Positions 54,889-64,000 of a stretch of 64,000 nucleotides of DNA are shown piece after piece. Where the stretch lies: assembly GCA_963847945.1 (NCBI GenBank), contig CAWKBX010000015.1, positions 248,001-312,000 of the forward strand, given 5' to 3'. The DNA comes from JANMJD01 sp963847945. GTDB lineage: Bacteria > Actinomycetota > Acidimicrobiia > Acidimicrobiales > Ilumatobacteraceae. The position numbers were made by a program, and so were the translations under genes. The notes beneath the pieces are model-generated. The model saw nothing but the letters and a program-made list of their open reading frames with translations, had not been told where the DNA came from and did no database searches. How positions within the stretch are numbered: position 1 is the stretch's first letter; each line of letters starts with the position of its first letter.

Positions 54889-55995
54889 ATGGGGGCTGTG
54901 AGCGCGTCGGAATCAACAGGCCCCGGCGAACCCGCCGATTGGGCACCGCCGTCGACCGGGGCTTCGACAGGCGCACCTCCCCCGGGCTGGGCAACTGGTT
55001 CGGTCGACTCGGCGGTGCCCACCTACCCCACCGCCCGCGTCGGCAGCACAACGGTCGTCCCGCCGGCTCCCGCCGATCTGGGTTACGCGTTCGAGATCGG
55101 CGGGCCCGGAAGCGTCGTTGATCCAGCATCGGGACCCGCGATCGATTTCGGCACTTCGGTGATCGGGCCTGCGGTCGGGCCACCACCCGACGACTCGTCG
55201 ACCGCCGGTGGGCCCCCGGCTGCACCACCGTTGCCAACCGCCGGAATGCCGCCGACCGCCGCCGCAGCTGGGACTGCGGCGGCTCCAACCGTGACTCATG
55301 GCCGCCCCCGCCACCCGCGGATGGGGCCGATCCTTGTCGGCATTCTCGTCCCTGCGTTGATGATCATCCTCGGGCTGTCACTGATGGCCAACTCGCTCGC
55401 CGGTAGCTCGGGCTCGTCGTCACCGTCTGACCGCGTGTCGCGCCCGTGCAACGAGGCCCGCCCCGCATCGACCGATAACAGCTCGGGCTCCGACGGCACT
55501 GCGGGCTCGACCGACGGCACCGCCACCGACGACACCGCCACCACCGAACCGGCCGTCGTCACCGCGGCCGTCCCGGTGATCGCCGTACCGGTCGTCGGCG
55601 ACCCTGCCGAGCGCGCTTCGGTGATCGCCCAGACCTTTCTGACGGCTCTCGCCAACGAGGACTTCCGCACGGCGCGGGCGATGACCGACACCGATGTCGA
55701 CGAACGAGCCGAACAAAATCTCGACGCCGCGGCATTCATCCCGGTGAGCGCCAGTCAGATCGGTCCCGACCGAGTCGCCATGCGCCTGGTCATCGTGGAG
55801 TACCGAACGATCGACGGTGAGTTGACGACCACGTTCATCTGCGCTCGCTGGGATATCGCCACGGCAACCGGGCGCATCGATCAACTCGGGTCGGTTCAAC
55901 TCGGCGATCGGCGAGTCGGCCGGGTGGTTCCCGGAGATCTCGCGGACACGCTGGTGGCCGATTGCGACACCACTTCCGTTGGTCTGTCCGGGTAG
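54889..55995 (+). CDS. Membrane protein with Pro-rich N-terminus and extracytoplasmic C-terminal domain
   Basis: 368 residues. Residues 1-140 are Pro/Ala/Gly/Thr-rich; one TM segment follows (about 147-168, ILVGILVPALMIILGLSLM); then a Ser/Thr/Asp-rich linker and a C-terminal domain of about 130 residues with AQTFLTALANEDFRTARAMT, resembling small NTF2-like/ DUF4878-type sensory domains. The family is not recognised. The start could also be a GTG nine bases further in. Confidence 0.65.
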   Translation: MGAVSASESTGPGEPADWAPPSTGASTGAPPPGWATGSVDSAVPTYPTARVGSTTVVPPAPADLGYAFEIGGPGSVVDPASGPAIDFGTSVIGPAVGPPPDDSSTAGGPPAAPPLPTAGMPPTAAAAGTAAAPTVTHGRPRHPRMGPILVGILVPALMIILGLSLMANSLAGSSGSSSPSDRVSRPCNEARPASTDNSSGSDGTAGSTDGTATDDTATTEPAVVTAAVPVIAVPVVGDPAERASVIAQTFLTALANEDFRTARAMTDTDVDERAEQNLDAAAFIPVSASQIGPDRVAMRLVIVEYRTIDGELTTTFICARWDIATATGRIDQLGSVQLGDRRVGRVVPGDLADTLVADCDTTSVGLSG

Positions 55996-56021
55996 AGGGC
56001 GAAGCGGGCCTCAGGCAGCCC

Positions 56022-56903
56022 TCAGTCGGCGCTCAGCGCCCCGATGGCATCGGCGAGGGCCTCAACCGTCCAGCGATCGTTCTGCTCGATCGACGGCCCG
56101 TTGGCCCAGCTCTGCACGCGGGTCACGTTGCCGCCCTGCACCAGGAATGTCTCACCGTTGAACTCGCATCGCTCACTCGCCAAGTACGCGACCAGCGGCG
56201 AGATGTTGGCCGGATCCCACGCATCGAACACCGCGGCATCGGCCGGGGCAGCGATCATCTGATCGAGACCGGGAGTTGCCAGCGTGAGGCGCGTGCGGGC
56301 CCCCGGAGCAATGCAGTTGGACTTGACGTTGTAGCGCACCAACTCTTTGGCCACGATCTGGTTGAACGTGGCGATGCCCGACTTCGCCGCGCCGTAGTTG
56401 GACTGGCCGGGGTTCGAGAAGAGCCCCGACGTCGACGAGGTGTGGACGAGGTTGCGCGGCTTGACGATGCCCGCTTTGTGCTGCTCACGCCAGTAGGCCG
56501 CGGCCCAGCGGGTCGGCACGAAATGGCCCTTGAGATGCACGGCGATGACGGCATCCCATTCACTCTCGGTCATGTTCACCAGCACCCGGTCGCGGAGGAT
56601 GCCGGCGTTGTTGACGACGATGTCGAGATCGCCGAAGGCTTCGATCGCCGAGTTGACCAATCGTTGGCCACCCTCCCAGTCGGCGACGTTGTCGCCGTTG
56701 ACGATCGCTTGACCACCCATGGCCCGAATTTCGGCGGCGACCTCCTCGGCGGGGGTCACGTCGGCTCCCGACCCGTCGTTGGCTCCACCCAGGTCGTTGA
56801 CGACCACGCGTGCACCCTCGGCCGCGAACAGCAGCGCGTGCTCCCGGCCAATGCCGCGACCGGCACCGGTGATGATCGCCACCCGACCGTCCAATGCTCC
56901 CAT
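56022..56903 (-). CDS. SDR family dehydrogenase, (3R)-hydroxyacyl-CoA dehydrogenase-like
   Basis: 293 residues from ATG 56903, which has a GGAGGAG five bases upstream. Short-chain dehydrogenase with TGAGRGIG (cofactor), NNAG and YGAAK (catalytic Tyr and Lys), plus NDLGG after the first beta-alpha unit, typical of multifunctional-enzyme-2-like hydroxyacyl-CoA dehydrogenases. It probably acts in fatty acid or steroid side-chain beta-oxidation; substrate inferred only. Confidence 0.88.
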   Translation of the reverse strand: MGALDGRVAIITGAGRGIGREHALLFAAEGARVVVNDLGGANDGSGADVTPAEEVAAEIRAMGGQAIVNGDNVADWEGGQRLVNSAIEAFGDLDIVVNNAGILRDRVLVNMTESEWDAVIAVHLKGHFVPTRWAAAYWREQHKAGIVKPRNLVHTSSTSGLFSNPGQSNYGAAKSGIATFNQIVAKELVRYNVKSNCIAPGARTRLTLATPGLDQMIAAPADAAVFDAWDPANISPLVAYLASERCEFNGETFLVQGGNVTRVQSWANGPSIEQNDRWTVEALADAIGALSAD

Positions 56904-57011
56904 GACGACTCCTCCGCGCAATGTCCTATCCGGGGCCGCAACTTACCGAGCGACACCGCCCGCGCCCAAACGGAGGGTCAGGTTCGGCACGGAGCGTCGA
57001 GAAAAACTGCG

Positions 57012-59114
57012 TCAGGGCGAGAACTCGAGGTCGAGGAGGCTGCCCCGTTTGATCTGCTGATCACCGACGACCTGCTCGCCCTGAGATGTCACGCCGATCA
57101 CGATGCCGCTGAGATTGTTACCCGTCGACGTGCCCAACACGAGGCCGGCCCCCTCGATGGCAGCCTTGGCCGCCTCGAAGCCGAGATTGCCCAACGACGG
57201 TACGATGACGTTGTCGGGGCCCTTCGAGACGGTGACCTCGACCGTCGCACCCCGGTCAACCGTGGAACCATCGGCAACCGATTGGGCCATGATCTGACCG
57301 ACGGCAACAGTGTCGCTGAAGTCTTCACCGGTCTGCACGAGGGTCAGCCCCTGGGCCGCGAAGATGGCTTGGGCGTCGGCGAAAACAACGCCCGTGAGAT
57401 CGGTGATTGCACGCGGTGCGGGACCCTTCGAGACGATCAGATCGACCATCGTCTGCGGGACGACCTGCGACCCCGCCGGCAGCGCCGGCGACGCCTTGAT
57501 CTGCCAGCTGATCACGACTCCGGGCAGCACCGTCTCGTCGAATCGCTCCTCGGCAACCTGGCCCAGCAGACCGACCGACGTCAGCGCCGTCAGCGCCTGA
57601 TCGACTTGTTGACCAGCTACTTCGGGCAGTGCGACGAGCGATGGGCCATCGGAGACGACGATCACGAAGGCCGAGCCACGCTTGAGCTTTCCACCGGCGA
57701 GCGGCTCGGTGCGAATGACCTTACCCTGCGGTTGTTCGTCGCTCGCCTCGTGGAGCACCTGGATCTTCCATTCGTTGGCGGCGATTTCGTTGTTGGCCTG
57801 GCCGATCTCGAGCCCGGCCAACGCCGGGACGGGGAAGCTGGGCACGGTGAGCTTGCGATACGCGACGACCGCCAGCACCCCGGCGAGCACGATGCCCAGG
57901 GCCAGCAGCAGGTACGTCACGATCGGACGCCGAGCGACCGTCGGAACCGCTTCCTGGGCTCGACCCTGTTCGTCGACGCCGACCACTCGCGGGCGAGGCG
58001 TCCCGCCGGTGGCATCGCCGATGCGCGCCGATCGGGCCATCGCCCCACTCGAGTCGCGCGACATTGAGCCCGACGGGTCACGAGCGATCCCGCCGGTCGC
58101 GTCGCGGAAAACCGGCCTCGAGGGGTCACGAGGGAGTGAACCCGACGAGTCGATCCGCAATACGCCGCCCGTGGCGTCGCCGAAGCGGGTGAGTTCGGTG
58201 GTGGTCTCCTGCCCGGCGGGCGCGTCGAACAACGACGAGCCTTCCGATGTCATCGACAGGGGCTGGGGTTTGGGTAGCTGCTGCGCGGCCTGGACCAGTG
58301 ACCGGCCGAACTCCGACGCCGACGACCGCTCGGCGGGATTCGGGCGTCCGGCCCGTTCGAGCACGGCAGCCAATGCCCCCATATCGGCCGAGACCGGGAG
58401 CAATCGATCGACCCGATTGGCCAGCGTCGCCACCGTCGTGTCGGCGGCGAACGGCAGTTGGCCGGTCACCAGTTCGCTGAGAATCAACGTCAGCGAATAG
58501 ACGTCGGACTTCCCGTCGATGCGCTTGTCCTGCGCCTGCTCCGGCGAGGCGTATTGAGCGCTGCTCAGATCGAGCGACGCCGCGCTGGCCCCGGCGGCGT
58601 GGGCTACGAGCCGGGAGATGCCCAAGTCGGCGAGCCGCAGGCGACGATCGTCGCCGAACAGCAGGTTCGAGGGCTTCACGTCGCCGTGGACGATTCCCCG
58701 GCGATGAGCGTGGTCGAGACCACGGCAGACATCGAGACCGATCATCAGCGCCTGGGAAGGCGACAGGGTGCGACCGCGGTCGAGGATCTCGCGGATCGAG
58801 CCCCCGGTGAGCAACTCCATCACGAGGTACGGGCGAACCGCGCCACCGACTTCCTGCTGCCCGTAGTCGTAGACCGCCACGATGTTCGGATGAGTCAACG
58901 TGGTCAGCTCGTGGGCTGCGGTGCGGAACCGGCTGAGCAGGTCGGGGGTGGCAATGGCATTCGGGTCGAGCAGCTTGATCGCCACCTGGCGATCGAGGTG
59001 CTGATCGTGTGCCTCGAAGACGGCCGAAGACCGCCCGGGAGTACCCAACCGGGCACCGAGCAGATATCGCCCGCCGATCATGCGCTGCGGGGAGTTCTCG
59101 TCGAGAGCGACCAT
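57012..59114 (-). CDS. Transmembrane Ser/Thr protein kinase with PASTA domains, atypical motifs
   Basis: 700 residues. Kinase domain about 14-275, disordered juxtamembrane region to about 400, one TM segment (about 403-423) and four extracytoplasmic PASTA repeats that would bind muropeptides. Catalytic K47, E69, D145, N150 and D163 are kept. Atypical: the Gly loop reads GTPGRSS, HRD is HGD (G144) and DFG is DLG. The HGD form suggests activity that does not depend on the usual Arg-phosphothreonine contact. The juxtamembrane stretch has three DATGG copies. Divergent from the 59229 gene across a 114-base spacer. Confidence 0.92.
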   Translation of the reverse strand: MVALDENSPQRMIGGRYLLGARLGTPGRSSAVFEAHDQHLDRQVAIKLLDPNAIATPDLLSRFRTAAHELTTLTHPNIVAVYDYGQQEVGGAVRPYLVMELLTGGSIREILDRGRTLSPSQALMIGLDVCRGLDHAHRRGIVHGDVKPSNLLFGDDRRLRLADLGISRLVAHAAGASAASLDLSSAQYASPEQAQDKRIDGKSDVYSLTLILSELVTGQLPFAADTTVATLANRVDRLLPVSADMGALAAVLERAGRPNPAERSSASEFGRSLVQAAQQLPKPQPLSMTSEGSSLFDAPAGQETTTELTRFGDATGGVLRIDSSGSLPRDPSRPVFRDATGGIARDPSGSMSRDSSGAMARSARIGDATGGTPRPRVVGVDEQGRAQEAVPTVARRPIVTYLLLALGIVLAGVLAVVAYRKLTVPSFPVPALAGLEIGQANNEIAANEWKIQVLHEASDEQPQGKVIRTEPLAGGKLKRGSAFVIVVSDGPSLVALPEVAGQQVDQALTALTSVGLLGQVAEERFDETVLPGVVISWQIKASPALPAGSQVVPQTMVDLIVSKGPAPRAITDLTGVVFADAQAIFAAQGLTLVQTGEDFSDTVAVGQIMAQSVADGSTVDRGATVEVTVSKGPDNVIVPSLGNLGFEAAKAAIEGAGLVLGTSTGNNLSGIVIGVTSQGEQVVGDQQIKRGSLLDLEFSP

Positions 59115-59207
59115 GGGAACTCCAAAGCTACCTCGGCCACCGGCAATGTTGCGGACAGGTTGCGGTCGTCACGAGATCGGGGACCGATGACACAGGCGGC
59201 TGGACGC

Positions 59208-59222
59208 CCCCAAGTTGGGGAG
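59208..59222 (+). promoter_or_regulatory. Hairpin overlapping the ribosome binding site of the 59229 gene
   Basis: CCCCA (59208-59212) can pair with TGGGG (59216-59220) around AGT. The second arm contains the likely Shine-Dalgarno GGGGAG (59217-59222), which is 6 bases from the start codon. Pairing would hide the site, suggesting translational control, though the stem is only 5 bp. Confidence 0.35.
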
Positions 59223-59228
59223 TGTGCG

Positions 59229-59732
59229 ATGAGACGGAAGAATGGCGGCATGGCCCTGCTGCGTCGTCCGATCGACCGCCCACTGTTACTGGCCAGCTTC
59301 GGTCTGGCCGTCGGCCTCGTGCTGATCATCTTCGGGTTCACCACCGTGCAGACGGGCACCGAGGTGGCCGGACTACCACAAGAGGTGCAGCTGATCAGTC
59401 CCCAACCCGACGACCGGGTGCTGCGCCAGTCACCGGTCACCGCCGACCTGGTCACCGGCTACCAAGGCCAACTGATCATTGACGGCAAGGAACTCACCGT
59501 CGTCGAGGTTGCCCCCCTCGTCAACCCGCAGGCCGGGTCCACCGCGGCAAGTGAGGTTCTGGCGACCCGCTTCGACCCGGGGAGCAACACCTTGACCTAC
59601 CAGCCGGCCGAGGGCGCCGAGATCGCTCAATTCGCCCCTGGCAAACACCGGGTGAAGCTGGTCTACTGGCGTATCGACCTGGGGCCCGACACCGCTCGCA
59701 CGTTCACCTGGGACTTCAACGTCACCGGCTGA
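59229..59732 (+). CDS. Single-pass membrane protein of unknown function
   Basis: 167 residues from ATG 59229 (ATG 59250 is an alternative). One hydrophobic segment (about 20-40, LLASFGLAVGLVLIIFGFT), then an extracytoplasmic beta-rich domain (VQLISPQPDDRVLRQSPVTADL, YQGQLIIDGKELTVVEV, HRVKLVYWRIDLG) resembling a bacterial Ig-like or copper-resistance CopC-like sandwich. It is divergent from the PASTA kinase and converges on ligA. Confidence 0.7.
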   Translation: MRRKNGGMALLRRPIDRPLLLASFGLAVGLVLIIFGFTTVQTGTEVAGLPQEVQLISPQPDDRVLRQSPVTADLVTGYQGQLIIDGKELTVVEVAPLVNPQAGSTAASEVLATRFDPGSNTLTYQPAEGAEIAQFAPGKHRVKLVYWRIDLGPDTARTFTWDFNVTG

Positions 59733-59742
59733 GTCGCCGAGC

Positions 59743-61813
59743 TCACGCCCCAGGGGCGGCGGGAAGCTCGCCGGTCGCCAGGAGGTGTTCGAATCCGTCA
59801 TCGTCGAGAATCGGCACCCCGAGATCCTGCGCCTTGGCCAGCTTCGATGCTCCTGGCTCGACCCCGACAACCACCGCGAACGTCTTGGCCGACACGCTGC
59901 CGGGGCTCTTGCCGCCACGGTCTTTGATGGCTACCTCGGCCGCTTCGCGGTTGTAGTTGGCGAGGGTGCCGGTGACGACCACCGCCTTGCCGGCCAGGAT
60001 CTGCGGCTGGCGGCTGACGACCACATTGCCGAACTCGACGCCCCCGTCGCGGAGCCCCTCGATCAACTCGCGGTGCCCGGGGTTGGCAAACCACTTCGTG
60101 ATCGATGCCGCGATCACCGGGCCGACGCCGTCGGTCATCGCCAAGTCGGCCTCGCTCGCCGCGGCGATGGCGTCGAGCGTGCCGAACGCCCGGGCGAGCG
60201 CCTCGGCCGCCGCCGGGCCCAGATGCTTGACCCCGAGGCCCACCAGAAGTCGGGGCAAGGTACGGGATCTCGACACGTCGATCGCCGCGACCAGCTTCTC
60301 GGCGCTGATCGTGGCGAAGCCTTCCAAGGTCAGCAGTTGCTCGACCGTCAGCCGGTAGATATCGGCGGCATGGCGAACCAGTCCCTGGTCAGACAGCTGG
60401 AACACCGTCCGGTCGCCGAGTCCCTCGATGTCCATCGCCCCGCGGGAGGCGAAGTGGATGATCCGCTGATCGCGTTGGAACGGGCATTCGGGCTCGACGC
60501 ACCGGGTATCGGCTTCGCCCTCGGCGCGCACCAATGTCGCTGGCCAGCGGGCAGGAACACATCGTCGGGAACTCCCAGGGTTCGGCGGCGGATGCCGGAC
60601 GTAGCGACAACACCGGGCCGACCACCTCGGGGATCACGTCGCCGGCCTTGCGCACGACCACCGTGTCGCCTGGGCGAACGTCTTTCAGTCGTACCTGGTC
60701 CTGGTTGTGCAGCGTCGCCATCCCGACGGTCGAACCGCCGACGAACACCGGCTCCAACACGGCGAACGGCGTGGCCCGCCCGGTGCGGCCGATCGAGACC
60801 TGGATGTCGTTGAGGACCGTCGTGCGCTCCTCGGGAGGGAACTTGAAGGCGATCGCCCATCGGGGCGCCTTGGAGGTGAACCCGAGCCGTTCCCGCTGGG
60901 CCAGATCGTCGACCTTGACCACCGAGCCGTCGATCTCGTAGCCCAGTTCGTGCCGACGGGCCTGCCAGCCGGCACAGAACTCGGCGACCTCGGTGAGACC
61001 GGCGAGCACCCTGATCTCGGGGTTGACCGGCAAACCGACTCGGCGGAGGTAGTCGAGCGTTTCGTGATGGTGGGTGAACGCCGGCCCACCCACCACCTCG
61101 CCGAGCTGGTAACACCAAAAGGCCAGGTCGCGTTGGGCGGTGACCCGTGGATCCTTCTGGCGCAGGCTGCCCGCTCCGGCATTGCGGGGATTGGCGAAAC
61201 GCTTCTCCCCGGCGGCGACCGTGCGATCGTTGAGTGCTTCGAAGCTGGCCAGCGGCATGTACACCTCGCCGCGTACCTCGAGTACCTCGGGCACCGGTTC
61301 GCCGGCCGGGATCGTCAACCGGGCCGGAATCGCCCGAATCGTCGCCACGTTGGCGGTCACGTCCTCGCCGACCCGACCGTCGCCTCGCGTCGCCGCCTGG
61401 ACGAGCACCCCGGCCTCGTATCGCAGGCTGATCGCCAAACCGTCGATTTTGAGCTCGCAGACGTACGTCGCCGACTCCCCACCAAGCCCCCTGCTCACCC
61501 GTTCCCCCCACGCCGTCAGCTCGCCCGCATCCATGGCGTTGTCGAGGCTGGTCATCGGCATCCGATGGGTGACCGGGGCAAAGGTGGCGCTGACTACCGA
61601 GCCGACCAGTTGGGTCGGCGATGCCGCATCGATCAACTCCGGATGCTCGGCCTCGATCTGCATGAGATGGCGCACCATCGCGTCGTAGTCGGCGTCGGTG
61701 ATCTCTGGATCGTCGAGTTCGTGGTATCGCCGGTTGTGATGGGCGATCGATGCCCGCAACCGGTCGAGCTGATCACGCAATGGTTCTGGCACGGGCTCCG
61801 TCGTGGTCATCAC
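59743..61813 (-). CDS. ligA: NAD-dependent DNA ligase, with a frameshift at the zinc finger
   Basis: Together about 690 residues, the family norm. The N-terminal part is intact for about 425 residues, with the adenylation lysine in CELKIDG and an OB fold (RTGRATPFAVLEPVFVGG). At about 60.53-60.57 kb the frame is lost in the Cys4 zinc finger: TMCSC is followed in another frame by LVRAEGEADTRC and EPECPFQRD. The helix-hairpin-helix and BRCT domains (VVVTGTLANYNREAAEVAIK) are complete in the second frame. An indel error is likely because LigA is essential. Confidence 0.92.
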
Positions 61814-61861
61814 CGAGAACTCTACGCGGCCGAACCGGCGCGGCTGCGGGGTCGATATGGC

Positions 61862-64000
61862 CTACGGGAACCAACCGAGCACATCGACGAGCACGTCGGT
61901 CGTACCCGCCGCGTTGAAGATTGAGATCGAGCCATCGGCGGCCAGCGGGACGATCACCATGTTGGCGATCGTCACTCCGCGACTGAGGTTGAGGTTCGAG
62001 GCGTTCGGCTGGACGCGATCGGATGGCCACACGGTGAGATACGACACGGCGGTCGGGCCGACGGCGGTGACATTGATCGCTACCGATCCGACGCCCCCCG
62101 ACGGCACCCCGCCACGCCCACGGATCAGCAGCCGCGCTTGACCACCGGCCGGCAGTCGTCCGCCGCCACTGGCGACGCCGTCATCGGTGAGTCCCGGACC
62201 GCGGGTGTCCATCAGTCGTGCTGGGGTCAGGCCGGTGTACTGCGGCCCAGATGGGATCCAGCCGAGCACGTCGACCAGGACATGGGTCTGGCCCGCGGCG
62301 TTGAAGACCGAGACCGAGCCGTCGGCACCCACCGGGACGATGACCATGTTGGGCACCGTTCGCGAACGCGGCAAAGTTGAGGTTCGAGGCATTCGGTTTC
62401 GTTCGACCGGTCGGCCAGATGGTGAGGTACGACTCTGCCGTCGCCCCGGTCGCCGTGACGTTGATGACCACTGATCCGACGCCGGTCGCGGGAACGCCGC
62501 CGCGAGCGAGCACGGCAAGGCGAGCCGTGCTGCCAGCGACCATCGCCCCCGCGCCACTGAATTGACCGTCGGCGGTGAGCCCGGGGGCCCGCGTATCCAT
62601 CAGGCGGGCCGGGGTGAGTCCCCCGAAGGACGCTCCCGAGGGGAACCAGCCGAGCACGTCGACGATGACGTCGGTCGCCCCAATGGCGTTGAACAACGAC
62701 ACCGAGCCACGCTCCCCCACGGCGACGATGACCATGTTGGGAACCGTCTGGCCGGCCGCGAAGTTCAGGTTCGAGGCGTTGGGCGGCTCGCCCCCCGTCG
62801 GCCAGACCGTCAGATACGACTCGTCGGTCGGGTCGACCGCGGTCACATTGAGGGCGACCGCACCGACACCCGCGGCCGGTATGTCGCCACGGCCGAGGAC
62901 CCGGAGTTCGGCACGCGATGCCCGACCGAGGCGCCCGGTGCCGGCGAAGAGGTTGTCGACCGTGGTGCCTGCCGGCCGGGTGTCCATCAGGCGCGCCGGG
63001 GTCAACCCAGCAAAGCCTGGCTCGGTCGGAGGCGGCGGAGGCGGCGACACCGTTTGCACGATGACCTGCTGCGACGCCGTCGACGAACCCTTCGACGAGG
63101 TGACCGTCAGCGTGGCCGTATAGGTGCCGTTCGACAGATAGATGTGCGTAGGGTGGCGATCGGTGGAGGCCGGGCTGCCATCGCCGAAGTCCCACCGCCA
63201 CGACGTCGGCGCCGGGTTCCCGGTGGACGAATCGGTGAAGGCAACCGACAAGGGGGCGGCACCGCTACCCGGCGTACGAGTAAACGACGCCTGCGGCGCG
63301 TTCGTTGCCGTCACGACCATCGTCGCCGTCGCCGAACCACGCGAGTTCGTCACGGTCAAACGCACCGTGAACGCGCCAGGCTTGGCAAAAGTATGGGTCG
63401 GATGTTGTTCGCTCGAGTTGGCCGTGCCGTCGTCGAACTCCCAGAGCCACGACGTCGGGCTGGGGGTGCCCACCGAGGTGTCGGTGAAAACCACCGCTCC
63501 GGGCGCCGACAGTGTCGTGCGATCGGCGACGAACGAGGCGACCGGTTTCCCTTCGACGCTGATCACTCGACTCGCCGTCACCGTGCCGACGCTGTTGGTC
63601 GCCGAGAGTTTGACGGTGTACGTGCCCGAACCGGCGTACACGTGGCTCGTGGTCGGGCCGGTCGCCCCGGGCGTGCCGTCGCCGAAGTTCCACGAGTAGC
63701 CGGTGATCGGCGGGACGCTGGCGGGTGTCGTACTCGTCAGGTTGACCGTCAACGGCGCAGCACCCGAGGTCGGCGTGGCGGTAAAGGCAGTCTGCGGGCC
63801 GGATTGGACGAGGACGGTCTTGGTCGCCACCGACGTACTGTTGGCGTTGGTCACCGTGAGCTTCGCGGTGAACGTCCCCGTCTTGGTGTATGTGTGGAAC
63901 GGGTGTTGCAGCGAGCTCTTCGAGCCATCACCGAACTCCCATCGCCACTTCGTCGGCGCTGGGCTACCGGTGCTGCGGTCGATGAACGTAACGCCGAGCG
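61862..64000 (-). CDS. Large secreted protein: PKD repeats followed by three 'ARLMDTR' repeats (partial, one frameshift)
   Basis: The 5' end lies beyond the window. Four PKD domains are visible (each with FGDG or FDDG, and HxY/HxF near the end), starting at the right edge; a Pro-rich hinge (PPPPPP) follows. Then come three tandem units of about 130 residues, each opening GLTPARLMDTR and closing VDVLGWFP or VDVLGWIP, at about 63.0-62.6, 62.6-62.25 and 62.25-61.86 kb. A frame change near 62.37 kb in the last-but-one unit is needed to reach the stop at 61862. Such modules make up cell-surface proteins in Acidimicrobiia; function unknown. Confidence 0.8.

Noticed and set aside
55962..58067. 701-codon open frame on the plus strand
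   Set aside because: It lies opposite the SDR and PASTA kinase genes, both with complete motifs; its product is His/Arg/Asp-rich noise.
1..64000. tRNA, rRNA, insertion sequences, attachment sites, CRISPR arrays
   Set aside because: Looked for by eye (T-loop GTTCGA with acceptor pairing, terminal inverted repeats, regular repeat-spacer arrays); nothing convincing. A dedicated search could still find a missed tRNA.

Overview
The window is a high-GC actinobacterial chromosome segment, most likely from class Acidimicrobiia (Ilumatobacter-like). The clues are FbiC-type FO synthase (coenzyme F420), an Rv2466c-type mycothiol-dependent nitroreductase homologue, a PASTA Ser/Thr kinase, SCP2 and 'sunset' domain proteins, and the order xerC-dprA-comM beside rpsB-tsf-pyrH-frr. 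The class assignment is inference. No tRNA, rRNA, CRISPR array or insertion sequence was seen.

Layout. 1-9.8 kb: start of pnp and rpsO (minus strand); a plus-strand riboflavin/F420 block (ribE, a chorismate mutase-VOC fusion, fbiC); then minus-strand ribF-truB-rbfA-ylxP and an Rv2466c-like thioredoxin-fold protein. 9.8-17.1 kb: infB, ylxR, nusA, rimP and proS, in conserved order but broken by many single-base indels between about 10.0 and 16.4 kb. These are essential genes, so a poorly polished stretch is far more likely than gene decay. 17.2-26.9 kb: manA, then a long minus-strand run rpsB-tsf-pyrH-frr-cdsA-dxr-rseP-ispG (translation, phospholipid and MEP isoprenoid synthesis, site-2 protease). 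27-31.3 kb: a degenerate LytM protein, XerC-like recombinase, DprA and ComM. 31.4-38.8 kb: a lipoprotein, ClpP, two overlapping fold-type II PLP enzymes, an ankyrin protein, a membrane protein and a SufR-like regulator. 38.9-43.7 kb: an ABC-2 exporter (two permeases and an ATPase), a PadR regulator with a clear palindromic operator, and a class III aminotransferase. 43.8-48.7 kb: ECF sigma factor with a membrane-anchored kelch protein, an FMN-dependent alpha-hydroxy-acid dehydrogenase, a decayed EamA transporter and a family III CoA transferase. 48.8-56 kb: leuA behind a leucine-rich leader peptide and terminator, a sunset-domain protein, ferredoxin, serA, membrane proteins and an SCP2 protein. 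56-64 kb: an SDR dehydrogenase, PASTA kinase, a small membrane protein, ligA (frameshifted) and the C-terminal part of a large secreted PKD/repeat protein that runs off the window.

Most coherent functional idea: ribE, the chorismate mutase fusion and fbiC are in one direction, the first two overlapping. FO synthase condenses tyrosine with 5-amino-6-ribitylaminouracil, so this block touches both precursor pathways of the F420 chromophore. The fusion protein's VOC half has lost the usual metal-binding glutamate. Other notable points are the leuA attenuator, the PadR operator, several catalytically degenerate proteins (LytM, Rv2466c homologue, atypical kinase motifs) and the overlapping pair of PLP enzymes.
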